Program-made: the position numbers and the translations under genes
In this document: piece after piece, positions 35,078 through 43,424 of the stretch
How positions within the stretch are numbered: the stretch's first letter is position 1
Layout of the letters: each line of letters opens with the position of its first letter
Notes under the pieces: generated by a model
What the model was told of the DNA's origin: nothing
The model's input: only the letters and a program-made list of their open reading frames with translations
The model's database searches: none
Source: Proteus appendicitidis
GTDB taxonomy: Bacteria > Pseudomonadota > Gammaproteobacteria > Enterobacterales > Enterobacteriaceae
DNA: 64,000 nt
Direction of reading: 5' to 3'
Assembly (NCBI RefSeq): GCF_030271835.1
Contig: NZ_CP127389.1
Location: 2,826,001 to 2,890,000 of the forward strand

Positions 35078-35992
35078 TTAAGCGGGATCAACATGAGCCA
35101 TCACACTCAAAATCTGTTTATTTTGCAAAACCTTATTACGAGCATTAACAACAATTGAGTGGCTTTCACTGACGGTGAGATCACCTTTGATTTCAAGATG
35201 TACATCTACGAGTAAATAATCACCAGAACGACGTGTCTTTAAATCATGAACGCCTTGCACGCCCGGTGTTGAAACCAACATCTGTTTAATCTCTTTCAGC
35301 GTCTCTTCATCTGCCCCTCTGTCCATTAAATCTTGTAGCGCTTGATAAGTAAAACGCCACCCCATACGGCCGACAAATAGCCCGACAATGAATGCTGCTA
35401 ATGGGTCAAAAAATTTAAATCCAGCCAAACTTCCGATAATACCAATCGCAACAACTAATGAAGAAGCGGCGTCAGAACGCGCATGCCAAGCATTTGCGAC
35501 TAACATATTGGAATCCACTTTTTTTGCAACAGTAAGCATATAGCGGAATAACCCTTCTTTAGCCGCTAAGGCAAGCAAAGCCACATATAAAGCAACACTA
35601 TGAACTTCAGGAATAGTCGATGGATCTAAAATTTTATGAATGGCAGAAAACAACATTCCTAAACCGACAATTAATAAAATCGTTCCAAGAATAAGTGATG
35701 CTGCATTTTCATAACGAAAATGCCCATAAGGGTGATCTGCATCAGGTCGTTTCTGACTACCTTTATTGGCAATTAAAACAACAAAGTCTGCAATAAGATC
35801 AGAAAGCGAGTGAATGCCATCGGCAATTAAACCTTGAGAGTGTGAAAAAAAGCCCACTGTAATTTGCCAAATGGATAAAATAATATTGACAAAAACACTC
35901 ACTAACGTGCTTTTCTTAGCTGCCTTAAATTTTTCAGACTGCTTATTATCAGTCCGATCCAACTCAATATCATCAATGTGATTATGTGTCAT
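35078..35992 (-). CDS. Cation diffusion facilitator family transporter
   Basis: A 304-residue CDF transporter with a His/Asp-rich start (MTHNHIDDIELDRTD), six predicted helices, and the metal-site motifs SLSDLIADF (with LIADGIHS) in helix 2 and HARSDAASSLVV in helix 5. The C-terminal domain (after TYQALQDLMDRGADEETL) has the ferredoxin-like fold of CDF cytoplasmic domains. The D-x-x-x-D/H-x-x-x-D pattern suggests Zn2+, Fe2+ or Mn2+ efflux; selectivity is not readable. The start at 35992 is chosen because it opens the polar His-rich tail; an upstream in-frame ATG at 36073 has no clear ribosome-binding site either. Confidence 0.88.
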   Translation of the reverse strand: MTHNHIDDIELDRTDNKQSEKFKAAKKSTLVSVFVNIILSIWQITVGFFSHSQGLIADGIHSLSDLIADFVVLIANKGSQKRPDADHPYGHFRYENAASLILGTILLIVGLGMLFSAIHKILDPSTIPEVHSVALYVALLALAAKEGLFRYMLTVAKKVDSNMLVANAWHARSDAASSLVVAIGIIGSLAGFKFFDPLAAFIVGLFVGRMGWRFTYQALQDLMDRGADEETLKEIKQMLVSTPGVQGVHDLKTRRSGDYLLVDVHLEIKGDLTVSESHSIVVNARNKVLQNKQILSVMAHVDPA

Positions 35993-36526
35993 AATAATAA
36001 TCTTATTTGGTTTTAAATAGCCTACTCTATTGCCATAGATAAATAGAGTTCCATAGGTTATTTCAGGTTCCATAACTCATTGGTGAGGATAAAGGACGAC
36101 TCTGAATAACAATCCAGTTTAGGGACTAAGATTGCTGTCCAGACATCATATTGAGATGTCATTGCCTATTAATATGCCATATTTAACTCTTTCTGTCTCT
36201 TATTTTTATCAATAAAATCTTATAGATACAGAACAATAATATAATTGATAATCATTCTTTTATGCATTTTCTATTTTTAATGAGAAACAGAGAAATTAAT
36301 TTTTTATAAAAATTTATTAATCGCTTTTCTGTCAACAAGTTAAGGTGTATAACTTATTTTCATTATATTGTTAATATTATTTCAAACTGTTTTTAATTTT
36401 TAATGCTTAATAATGTAAAGTAGTAAATAATCATTCTCACTCTTATTTAAAACACAGATCACAGCTATTTTTTACTATTAGGCGATAATGGTAAATATTT
36501 TAAACTAACGCTAAGTGAGGTTTGTA
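35993..36526. other. Intergenic region between the CDF transporter and uspF
   Basis: A divergent promoter region with a hairpin of GACATC and GATGTC near 36150-36170. From 36240 on it is A/T-rich. I see no riboswitch consensus or RNA gene. Confidence 0.45.
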
Positions 36527-36964
36527 ATGTATAAGAAAATCCTAGTTCCCATTGATATTTTAGAAGATGAACTTTCTCAGGAACTAATCGCTCACATTGA
36601 ACAAATAGCAAAGGTGGGTAAACCGGAGATCCACTTCCTCACCGTTATTCCTAATGCTGAACTTTTCTTTGGTATCGAGTTTGCCGCTATTCCTGAAAAA
36701 TTCAAAGACTCGTCAGAACGTACTCGTCTTGCTTTTGTTGCACTACAAGACATGATTAAAGATGCAAAAATTCCTGATGAGCAAATTATATGCAATGTGG
36801 GTGTTGGTAACGCAAAAGATGAAATTTTAGAATATGCCCGCCACATTGATGCTGATTTAATTGCAATTGCATCACATAGACCTAATGTTTCCTCTTATTT
36901 ATTAGGCTCTACGGCATCATCGATTGTACGTCATGCCAAAATGTCAGTTTTAGTTATACGTTAA
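36527..36964 (+). CDS. uspF: Universal stress protein, UspF-like
   Basis: A 145-residue UspA-fold protein. MYKKILVPID is the typical first strand, and the C-terminal ATP-binding segment reads ASHRPNVSSYLLGSTASSIVRHAKMSVLVIR, close to E. coli UspF/UspG. The ATG at 36527 is preceded by GAGG 6 bases upstream, which excludes an earlier in-frame start. UspF proteins bind ATP and are linked to stress survival and adhesion. It has its own terminator. Confidence 0.88.
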   Translation: MYKKILVPIDILEDELSQELIAHIEQIAKVGKPEIHFLTVIPNAELFFGIEFAAIPEKFKDSSERTRLAFVALQDMIKDAKIPDEQIICNVGVGNAKDEILEYARHIDADLIAIASHRPNVSSYLLGSTASSIVRHAKMSVLVIR

Positions 36965-36984
36965 TATTTAGTTTAAATAACAAC

Positions 36985-37017
36985 AAAGCCCTTTGTCTCA
37001 ACAACAAAGGGCTTTTT
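36985..37017 (+). terminator. Terminator of uspF
   Basis: AAAGCCCTTTGT (36985-36996) and ACAAAGGGCTTT (37004-37015) form a perfect 12-bp stem running into TTTTT. It can also act on the convergent ecotin gene. Confidence 0.9.
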
Positions 37018-37052
37018 CACAAACTGTGGTCTATTTTAAATAAGGTTAACTG

Positions 37053-37532
37053 TTATTTTTTAACTGAATCTTGGGTAGTCTCAGCCGCAGACCAAATACG
37101 ATATTTCACATCAACATCTTTTGGTGCATAAACAACGATAGGTAATTTGCTGTTATAACGGATGAAGGCATCTGATCCCATATTTGCCTGAACGAAGGCA
37201 TCTTTTTTCGTATTATCAGCACATCCCATCATTGTTGACATTGGGCCATTTAAATCGCCAACAACATAATAGCTATAGCCCCAACCTTCTAAATTCTTTT
37301 CATCTAAATCCGCACCAAACCACTGATGGTTGCAATCTACTTTAAGTTCTTTACCAATAATTAATTCAACTTGGTAATTGTTTTCATTATCTTTTTTCTC
37401 TAATTCGATAACATGACGAACTTGATTTTCTTGAGCCTTAGGATAAGGTGCAACTTTATCTAAACTGTCGGTAGCTTGTGCGCACGCAGATAAAGACATT
37501 GCTGCTACTAAAGATAATATTACTTTGTTCAT
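37053..37532 (-). CDS. eco: Ecotin, periplasmic serine protease inhibitor
   Basis: A 159-residue periplasmic inhibitor with a signal peptide (MNKVILSLVAAMSLSACAQA). The mature part has the ecotin core: YPKAQENQVRHVIELEK, VELIIGKELKVDCNHQWFG, EGWGYSYYVVGD, STMMGC and RYNSKLPIVVYAPKDVDVKYRIW. The reactive loop STMM places Met at P1 as in E. coli ecotin, and C-N-H and M-G-C are the disulfide-forming pair. Ecotin blocks trypsin-like and elastase-like proteases and so can protect the cell from host enzymes. The ATG at 37532 has GGAGAGAG just upstream, which decides the start. The Cys in SACAQA could mark a lipobox, but ecotin is normally soluble. Confidence 0.95.
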   Translation of the reverse strand: MNKVILSLVAAMSLSACAQATDSLDKVAPYPKAQENQVRHVIELEKKDNENNYQVELIIGKELKVDCNHQWFGADLDEKNLEGWGYSYYVVGDLNGPMSTMMGCADNTKKDAFVQANMGSDAFIRYNSKLPIVVYAPKDVDVKYRIWSAAETTQDSVKK

Positions 37533-37796
37533 CACTCTCTCCATTTTTACAGCGAACACTTCGCCGTTAACAAGATTAGTCAGATGTTTTTATTGCTGAT
37601 TATCTGAATACTAATATTTTTAGTGCTTGAATGCTAACATCTTAGTAAATAGTACTATGAGTGGATAATTCTGAATGTTTTAAAAAGAAAAATCACGTTT
37701 TTTCATGAAATGTAAATTTGTGATACATCACCGTGCAGATAAGCTATCTATGATTATACTGAAATAGAGACCCAATTTCTTTTCATAGGAGGTTAT

Positions 37797-38012
37797 ATGT
37801 TCTCAGATCAACAAGCCCTTGTTTCTCAATTAAGAAATAGTGATCCCCGCTTTGAAGCCCTCTACGATAAACATCATCGACTCGATCAAGAAATTGCTAA
37901 ATTAGAAGGACCTAACGGAGCTGGCTATAACGATGAAGTTGCCAAACTAAAAAAAGAAAAGCTTCATCTTAAAGATGAAATGCAAAAAATACTTCAACGA
38001 AGTGAAAAATAA
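37797..38012 (+). CDS. ydcH: YdcH family protein (DUF465)
   Basis: A 71-residue cytoplasmic protein, helical and highly charged. DPRFEALYDKHHRLDQEIAKLE and the second half VAKLKKEKLHLKDEMQKIL fit the YdcH family, a helical hairpin of unknown function often found as a homodimer. The ribosome-binding site is AGGAGG, 5 bases upstream of the ATG, unusually strong. A terminator follows. Confidence 0.9.
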   Translation: MFSDQQALVSQLRNSDPRFEALYDKHHRLDQEIAKLEGPNGAGYNDEVAKLKKEKLHLKDEMQKILQRSEK

Positions 38013-38022
38013 GGCTCTTTTT

Positions 38023-38050
38023 AAGCGATGATATTATGTCATCGCTTTTT
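38023..38050 (+). terminator. Terminator of ydcH
   Basis: AAGCGATGA (38023-38031) and TCATCGCTT (38039-38047) form a perfect 9-bp stem followed by TTTA. Confidence 0.8.
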
Positions 38051-38122
38051 ATGATTAAAAACAAAGATACCGCCCTATAAAGATGCATAATTAATGTATC
38101 TTTTATTTTCTAGGGGCTACCT

Positions 38123-38362
38123 ATGTCATCAATACATGGTCATGAAGTTTTGCAAATGATCCTTTCTTCAGAAACAGCATTTACTAAAACATCGCTAATT
38201 GATGCTATCCATAAACAATTCGGCAATGACTCACGTTTTCATACTTGCTCAGCTGAAAATATGACAGCGACTGAATTAGTTGATTTCTTAGAAAGGAAAG
38301 GTAAATTTATTCCGGCAGAAGGTGGGTTTACAACGAGTGAAAATAAGATTTGCCATCATTGA
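38123..38362 (+). CDS. yecH: YecH family metal-binding protein (DUF2492)
   Basis: A 79-residue protein with IHGHEVLQMIL near the N-terminus, FHTCSAENMTATELVDFLERKGKF in the middle and a C-terminal CHH. The His/Cys set (HGH, HTC, CHH) is the basis of the metal-binding annotation in this family; the metal and function are unknown. It is preceded by GGGGCTACCT and followed by a bidirectional terminator. Confidence 0.88.
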   Translation: MSSIHGHEVLQMILSSETAFTKTSLIDAIHKQFGNDSRFHTCSAENMTATELVDFLERKGKFIPAEGGFTTSENKICHH

Positions 38363-38412
38363 TGGATATAGCGTTTTAAAGCTCGATTGCCAGTGATTTC
38401 CTTTTCTATGTC

Positions 38413-38445
38413 ATTGGCTTTTTATATAAACAATAAAAAGCCAAT
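38413..38445. terminator. Bidirectional terminator between yecH and the dinI-like gene
   Basis: ATTGGCTTTTTAT (38413-38425) and ATAAAAAGCCAAT (38433-38445) form a perfect 13-bp stem with T-runs in both directions. Confidence 0.85.
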
Positions 38446-38494
38446 TCGTTCTGACAATCGTAATGATTTTATTGACTACATTTTTTACTATATT

Positions 38495-38740
38495 TTATTC
38501 ATCGTCTGTTTGTAACCAGCCATCATCTTCCCAAACGCTTTGAATAAGTTCCATAATGTGTTCATGCTTAGTTTCATCTTTTATGCCCGTAACTTGAATC
38601 GAGTTCATGCTACTAAAGGCAATACGAAACTGCATATCTGGATATTCTGGAATGATCTTTTTTCTCAGTTCGTGTTCTAAGAGCGGAAATAATGAGTCGG
38701 TTATCTTAGATTGTTTATTAAATAAAATTTCCACACGCAT
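38495..38740 (-). CDS. DinI-like SOS response protein
   Basis: An 81-residue protein with the DinI pattern: MRVEILFNKQSKI, then an amphipathic helix LFPLLEHELRKKI, the strand MQFRIAFSSMNSIQVTGI and the C-terminal acidic helix IMELIQSVWEDDGWL. DinI stabilises or modulates RecA filaments during DNA damage. The ATG at 38740 is chosen over an upstream one because GGTGAA precedes it and the protein then begins at the conserved first strand. A perfect LexA box lies 28 bp upstream, so the gene is SOS-induced. Confidence 0.85.
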   Translation of the reverse strand: MRVEILFNKQSKITDSLFPLLEHELRKKIIPEYPDMQFRIAFSSMNSIQVTGIKDETKHEHIMELIQSVWEDDGWLQTDDE

Positions 38741-38767
38741 TGGTTTCACCATTTAAAGGCAAATAAA

Positions 38768-38783
38768 CTGTATATAAATACAG
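38768..38783. promoter_or_regulatory. LexA box of the dinI-like gene
   Basis: CTGTATATAAATACAG matches CTGT-N8-ACAG exactly and continues with TAT, close to the full SOS consensus. Confidence 0.9.
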
Positions 38784-38877
38784 TATTATATTCTAAGAAA
38801 AAAGAAAAGTCTTTTTGATAAAATTTTTTATCATTACGCATTAAATAATATTTTAGCGTCTCTATCGGCTTAATGAT

Positions 38878-38902
38878 AAGATGTATAATAAATGCAACAT
38901 AT
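38878..38902 (+). promoter_or_regulatory. Candidate NsrR site upstream of ygbA
   Basis: AAGATGTATAA-T-AAATGCAACAT resembles the 11-1-11 inverted repeat bound by the nitric oxide sensor NsrR (AAGATGCATTT-type halves). It lies 18 bp upstream of the start codon. Confidence 0.4.
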
Positions 38903-38919
38903 TACTAAGAGAGAAAGGT

Positions 38920-39270
38920 ATGTCAGGAAAAAGAATAAATCGTGAAAAAAAAACCATTCAAAAAATGGTTCACCTTTATGCTCATTCGCATCCTGAAGCT
39001 GACTCAGATTATTATCAACAATTAATCAACTATGCATATAACCGATTAGATAAATGTCGCTATGGTGAAGATAAACCAGCCTGTAAACAATGCCCTATTC
39101 ATTGTTATCAACCAGCAAAACGAGAAACAATGAAACAAATTATGCGTTGGGCGGGTCCACGAATGCTAATTTATCATCCGATCTTAGCAATACGTCATCT
39201 TATTGATGATAAAAAGCCGGTTCCTCCACTTCCTGAAAAAAAACGCACTATTCGTTCGACTGAAAAGTAA
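38920..39270 (+). CDS. ygbA: YgbA, nitrous-oxide-stimulated promoter family protein
   Basis: A 116-residue protein. REKKTIQKMVHLYAHSH, KCRYGEDKPACKQCPIHCYQ with four cysteines, and MKQIMRWAGPRMLIYHPILAIRHLID match the YgbA family, which is controlled by NsrR in enteric bacteria and has been tied to recovery from nitrosative stress. The ATG at 38920 is preferred for its ribosome-binding site GAGAAAGG; an earlier ATG begins inside the candidate operator. The cysteine cluster may bind a metal. Its last 23 bp overlap the convergent acetyltransferase gene. Confidence 0.85.
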   Translation: MSGKRINREKKTIQKMVHLYAHSHPEADSDYYQQLINYAYNRLDKCRYGEDKPACKQCPIHCYQPAKRETMKQIMRWAGPRMLIYHPILAIRHLIDDKKPVPPLPEKKRTIRSTEK

Positions 39271-39805
39271 AATCGGATTTCTTCAAGCGGTATAAAACAT
39301 GCTCAGCAAGAGGATGTGTTTTATCTAATGTTGGATGAAAGAAATTATCAGATTGATGCATACCTAGTTTTTGCATTACACCTTGAGATGGCAGGTTTGA
39401 AACTGCAGTAAAAGCGACAACTTCCTCCAACCTCAATGTCTCAAAAGCAAATTTAAATATAGTTAAAGCCGCTTCATAGGTATAACCTTTTCGCCAAAAC
39501 TTTTTTGCAATCCGCCAACCAATTTCTACGCAGGGATTAAATGGCAAAGGCGCTGCTGGAATATTTAACCCAACAAAGCCAATAAACTCTTTAGTCTCTT
39601 TCAATTCAACTGCCCACATTCCCCATCCATTTTGTTGAATAAATTTTTCACGGATAGTCTCAACCATATTATCGCTTTCTAATTGAGATAAAGTGCAAGG
39701 AAAATAGCGCATTACTTCAGGTGAAGAATTGATCTCAGAAAAAAATGGCGCTTTATCACTTTCACGCCATTCTCTTAGGTGCAGTCTGGGAGTATCTAAA
39801 TTCAT
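39248..39805 (-). CDS. GNAT N-acetyltransferase (RimJ/RimL type)
   Basis: A 185-residue GNAT. MNLDTPRLHLREWRESDKAPFFSEIN is the typical RimJ/L-like start, WGMWAVELKETKEFIGFVGL forms strands 2-4, and EIGWRIAKKFWRKGYTYEAALTIFKFAF covers the acetyl-CoA pyrophosphate loop (R/Q-x-x-G-x-G/A degenerate as RKGYTYEA). The C-terminal half includes SNLPSQGVMQKLGM. The substrate is unknown: it may be a ribosomal protein or a small molecule. It is convergent with ygbA and overlaps its 3' end by 23 bp. Confidence 0.88.
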   Translation of the reverse strand: MNLDTPRLHLREWRESDKAPFFSEINSSPEVMRYFPCTLSQLESDNMVETIREKFIQQNGWGMWAVELKETKEFIGFVGLNIPAAPLPFNPCVEIGWRIAKKFWRKGYTYEAALTIFKFAFETLRLEEVVAFTAVSNLPSQGVMQKLGMHQSDNFFHPTLDKTHPLAEHVLYRLKKSDFTFQSNE

Positions 39806-39886
39806 CGTTATTCTCTTTTTATATAAAATTAAGACAATAGCGATAAAATAGGATAAGCAACGAACAATGAAAAGAAAAATAGTGTT

Positions 39887-40576
39887 TTATTTTTTGTTTT
39901 CTTTTAGTTGGTTTTCTACTGGTGCAACAACTTTATCTTTATTTGCATTAGAGCTTTCTTTTATTGAAACAACGCGTTGTTGAGCAACTGATTTTGCTTG
40001 ATGTTCAACTTGCTCTGATTGCCCAGTAAATATACCGCCACGCTTAATAGACATACTGCCACAACGGCTCGTACCTCGTAATTCACCATGTTCTAAGATA
40101 TCGAGGTTATTAGCAGCACAAATTCCTTTTACAAAACCGTCAATAATAATATCTGGTGCTGTTAATTCGCCTTCAACTTGCCCCGCATGCATAACACGAA
40201 TAACGCCATCTTTGACATTAATATTACCAGCGACTTTACCCCAAATTTGGATATCGCCTTCAACATTAATATCGCCTTGGAATACCGTTCCTTTTGCAAT
40301 AATCGTGTATAGTTTTTGCTCTGGCATCGGTTTTTTCTCTTCTGTTATTACTGGTGCAACAGGCTCTGCTGCTTTTGGTGTTTCAGTTTTACGACTAAAC
40401 ATAGCGGCTTTTTTTAACCTCAAAGTCATATAATAAATAGTAATGCTAAAAATTAGGATTAGAATAATCAAAAACTCGCCTGCCATTTGATAACGCCAAA
40501 AAGCAATTAAGGCAAGAGTCCAAATTATCCATATCCCGCTGAATATAATATTTCGCAGTGTTCGCTTATTCTCCAT
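39887..40576 (-). CDS. ccmA: Bactofilin CcmA (cell shape and swarming protein)
   Basis: A 229-residue membrane-anchored bactofilin. Two N-terminal hydrophobic segments (NIIFSGIWIIWTLALIAFW, then GEFLIILILIFSITIYYM) precede a cytoplasmic linker. The bactofilin beta-helix runs from about residue 90 to 180 with short strands (GTVFQGDINVEGDIQIWGKVAGNINVKDG and so on), each about 17 residues. CcmA is known in Proteus mirabilis as a protein affecting cell shape and swarming. The C-terminal tail is polar and rich in K, E and N. The Cys pair in GICAANNL and SRCGSM lies within the helix. Confidence 0.88.
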   Translation of the reverse strand: MENKRTLRNIIFSGIWIIWTLALIAFWRYQMAGEFLIILILIFSITIYYMTLRLKKAAMFSRKTETPKAAEPVAPVITEEKKPMPEQKLYTIIAKGTVFQGDINVEGDIQIWGKVAGNINVKDGVIRVMHAGQVEGELTAPDIIIDGFVKGICAANNLDILEHGELRGTSRCGSMSIKRGGIFTGQSEQVEHQAKSVAQQRVVSIKESSNANKDKVVAPVENQLKENKK

Positions 40577-41568
40577 AATTAGCTATATCCTTACCTCCCT
40601 GACAATAAATACACTTATGCATTCACCATTTTAATAAACGAATGACAAGCATAATGCCAGCAATAAGCCTATTATTACCTTTTAGTTTTTTGATTTGTTC
40701 CTTAGGCTAAATAATATTTAGTTAAACACAAAGATTATCTATTTTAATCACCAAACTTTAATGTAAATAAATTATGAGTAGCAAACACTTATTTAGATAA
40801 ATATTTCGTATTAAAAATTAACATTTTATACTTATATTCTTTTTTTATAAAAAAAATTGTTCAAAAATATTTATCATAAAGCCACAGGACAATCCAATTT
40901 TTCAAAATAAAAATATGAGATACCTGTCACAGTAAAAAATAGAAGGGAAAAACCACTAAGAAGAAATCAGATTTAAGTGTGAGATCTGTGTTTATATTTT
41001 GTTAAATTTTATCTTTAGTTATCCACTTTTATAACTTACGTTAATATAACATATAAAAACCAGTTTTCTTTTTCAATTTTAATTCTCATTTTATGACTTT
41101 ATTTTTCAAACAAAACACAACAATTAAATAACAAGATAAGCACAATAAGAAAACAATGATTATACCTACCTTTTAAATATATCTATTATTTATTTACACT
41201 GTAAAGAAAATGAAGTAAGAATAACTCCATGTTATATATGGATTTTAATACTAAAAAAAATAAGTGTAAATTATTGATTACACAAATATACTTACCATTC
41301 TTTATTGTCTCAAATAAAAAATTTTTCTTATTTAATTTTCTTTTGCAATTTATACCAAATCCCACTAAATTAACAAAACGACTTATCTTAAATTAGCAAA
41401 ATAAAATGCAGTGTCTAATATCTAAAAAAAAACATCATCAAATTAAAGAAAATAATCTCCTTTTTATTTTAAATAGCACTCAATAATAAAGAAGTGTTTT
41501 TATAAATGTTCTTATATTTATCATTATAAAAATACAGTGATACTCATATAATAATTTTTGGGCGAATT
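40577..41568. other. Nearly 1-kb A/T-rich intergenic region upstream of the ExsA-like gene
   Basis: No gene or RNA is visible. It is one of the most A/T-rich stretches in the window apart from 12.1-12.5 kb. It must hold the ccmA and AraC-family promoters, and its base composition suggests control by H-NS-type proteins. Confidence 0.5.
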
Positions 41569-42405
41569 ATGAATACAATGCAATGTGACAAAAACAATCA
41601 AAACGATTGTACGATTGAAAAAAAATCTTTTTTCTATTCACAATATCAAATACTAGAAAATGAGCAAAAAGCCCTCTTCCTTATTCGGAAAAATGCACTT
41701 ATTTTGCAAAACTGCACAGATACAATCACAGCAAACCAAGATCAAGTTCTTTTTTTACAACAGGGCAACTATACAATAAAAACACAAGGCACCGATCCTG
41801 TAGAGATTATTGCAATACCTCTTTCAGATGATTTCTTAAGAGATTTCATGTCAAAGTACAACGATATTTTGTGTAATATAGAAAGAGATGAAGAATTTTC
41901 TAGTGCTTTTATTTGTTTTCAAGACTCCCCTCTTATTCACTTTTGTAGCAATGGTTTTGAATATCTCACCGCCCAATCCTGCCCTGAAGCGTTCACACGG
42001 TTACGAATTGAAGAGCTTTTAATCCTTTTGCTGTCAACAGAACAAGGCTCAGATTTAATGGCATTATTGCGTCAACTCAGTCATCGCCAGGTTGATCGCT
42101 TGAAAATATTTATGGAAAAAAATCATTTAAAAAGTTGGAAACTAAAACAATTTGCCCGTGAATTTGGTATGGGATTAACAACATTTAAAGAGCTTTTTAA
42201 CCACGTCTATGGTACATCTCCAAGAACATGGATCTGCGAAAGAAGAATTATTTATGCACATCAACTATTACTGACTACTGAAATGAGTATTGTTGATATT
42301 TCAATGGAGTCAGGCTTTTCAAGCCAATCTTACTTTACACAAAGCTATCATCGTCGTTTTAATATGACACCAAGTAAAGCGAGAAACATCAGATTAAAAT
42401 TATAA
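41569..42405 (+). CDS. AraC-family regulator, ExsA/LcrF-like (type III secretion activator type)
   Basis: A 278-residue transcription activator. The C-terminal DNA-binding domain (about 180-278) is close to ExsA/LcrF: FAREFGMGLTTFKELFNHVYG, SPRTWICERRIIYAHQLLL, MSIVDISMESGFSSQSYFTQSYHRRFNMTPSKAR. Both helix-turn-helix units are intact. The N-terminal 170 residues are a cupin-like sensor, as in ExsA, which there binds an anti-activator. ExsA and LcrF switch on type III secretion genes, but none lies in this window. The gene ends 66 bp before an unknown gene on the same strand. No obvious Shine-Dalgarno precedes the ATG. Confidence 0.82.
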   Translation: MNTMQCDKNNQNDCTIEKKSFFYSQYQILENEQKALFLIRKNALILQNCTDTITANQDQVLFLQQGNYTIKTQGTDPVEIIAIPLSDDFLRDFMSKYNDILCNIERDEEFSSAFICFQDSPLIHFCSNGFEYLTAQSCPEAFTRLRIEELLILLLSTEQGSDLMALLRQLSHRQVDRLKIFMEKNHLKSWKLKQFAREFGMGLTTFKELFNHVYGTSPRTWICERRIIYAHQLLLTTEMSIVDISMESGFSSQSYFTQSYHRRFNMTPSKARNIRLKL

Positions 42406-42471
42406 AAAATCCGACCGAATATCATAATATCTAAAAGTCATTCATAGTTAGAATACTTTAAATTTATTCTT

Positions 42472-43365
42472 ATGAGTGAGTTCTATATCGTGATCAAAGA
42501 AAACAAACATACCCCACAAGCCCATTATTATGATTATTTAACTTTACTAAAAAAAATGATGGCAACCGGTGATAAAAAAACTGTAGATGATTTATTTGAT
42601 CTACAGTTTTCTTTGCAGTCTAATAAAAATAGTGACACTGAATGCGATGTTAATGCACAGCAGATAAAAATATTATCTCGAGTATTATGTCGTGAAAGCG
42701 TAGACAGTTTATTACAATCCACTTGGTTTTTACGAAAAAAATACTGTTTTGTTGATATCACTAAGGAAGAAATCCTTGATGTCGTTAACTTGGTACGTTC
42801 ATTTCATGCGCAACAAGCAAATGCTACGTTAACACCAATGGATTGGGATAAATCATTGAAGGCTACTGTCAATATCAATGAGCATATGCGCTTAATTCAA
42901 GCTGTTATAAAGCCTCTGTTTATTTATTGGGTTCAGCATATTACCCCTCAGCTATTCACTCTTTATGAAACCAAAAGAGAGTTAGAGTCTCAAATTAAGC
43001 AGTGTGAAAATATTAAGTCATTCGAAAGAAAACAACTATCAAATATAAGTGATTCTTTTTTATCTTTAGATGACATCAATATCAAACTAAATTCAGATAA
43101 AGTCCGACTTATAGTGATTAATGATCTACTACAAAAAGATATCACGTTACTTTTAGAGAGTTGGAAAAATGAGCCGGTCTTTAATATTGAAATTAATAAC
43201 ACACTAGATTACATCCAAGGTGTAACACCACGCTCAGAATTGATAAAACCACTATGGACGATTTTAAACAGTATTCCAGAAAATCCTGAAAATTGTCAAA
43301 AATTAAAAGATTGGCTATTAGAAAGGGAACTTTGTTTAAATAACGATGAATTTTTATGGCGATAA
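42472..43365 (+). CDS. Protein of unknown function next to the ExsA-like regulator
   Basis: A 297-residue soluble protein I do not recognise. It has no signal peptide or membrane segment, is helical throughout, and contains ESLDSLL-like amphipathic stretches (VLCRESVDSLLQSTWFL), a central block ITKEEILDVVNLVRSFH, a hydrophobic segment LIQAVIKPLFIYWVQHI and a charged coil QIKQCENIKSFERKQL. It follows the ExsA-like regulator after 66 bp and shares its strand, and a perfect 17-bp terminator closes the pair. It may be a partner, chaperone or target of the regulator. The start codon has no good ribosome-binding site; a GTG 18 bp further down is an alternative. Confidence 0.6.
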   Translation: MSEFYIVIKENKHTPQAHYYDYLTLLKKMMATGDKKTVDDLFDLQFSLQSNKNSDTECDVNAQQIKILSRVLCRESVDSLLQSTWFLRKKYCFVDITKEEILDVVNLVRSFHAQQANATLTPMDWDKSLKATVNINEHMRLIQAVIKPLFIYWVQHITPQLFTLYETKRELESQIKQCENIKSFERKQLSNISDSFLSLDDINIKLNSDKVRLIVINDLLQKDITLLLESWKNEPVFNIEINNTLDYIQGVTPRSELIKPLWTILNSIPENPENCQKLKDWLLERELCLNNDEFLWR

Positions 43366-43368
43366 TAA

Positions 43369-43410
43369 AATTTCAGCTCTTCTCTAAATAAAAAGAGAAG
43401 AGCTGAAATT
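43369..43410. terminator. Strong bidirectional terminator
   Basis: AATTTCAGCTCTTCTCT (43369-43385) and AGAGAAGAGCTGAAATT (43394-43410) form a perfect 17-bp stem. It lies between the plus-strand gene ending at 43365 and the minus-strand gene ending at 43425. Confidence 0.85.
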
Positions 43411-43424
43411 AGCGTTTAATCATT

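Noticed and set aside
36107..36180. Riboswitch upstream of the cation transporter
   Set aside because: The GACATC/GATGTC hairpin is short and I could not match a known metal riboswitch core (for example the yybP-ykoY type).
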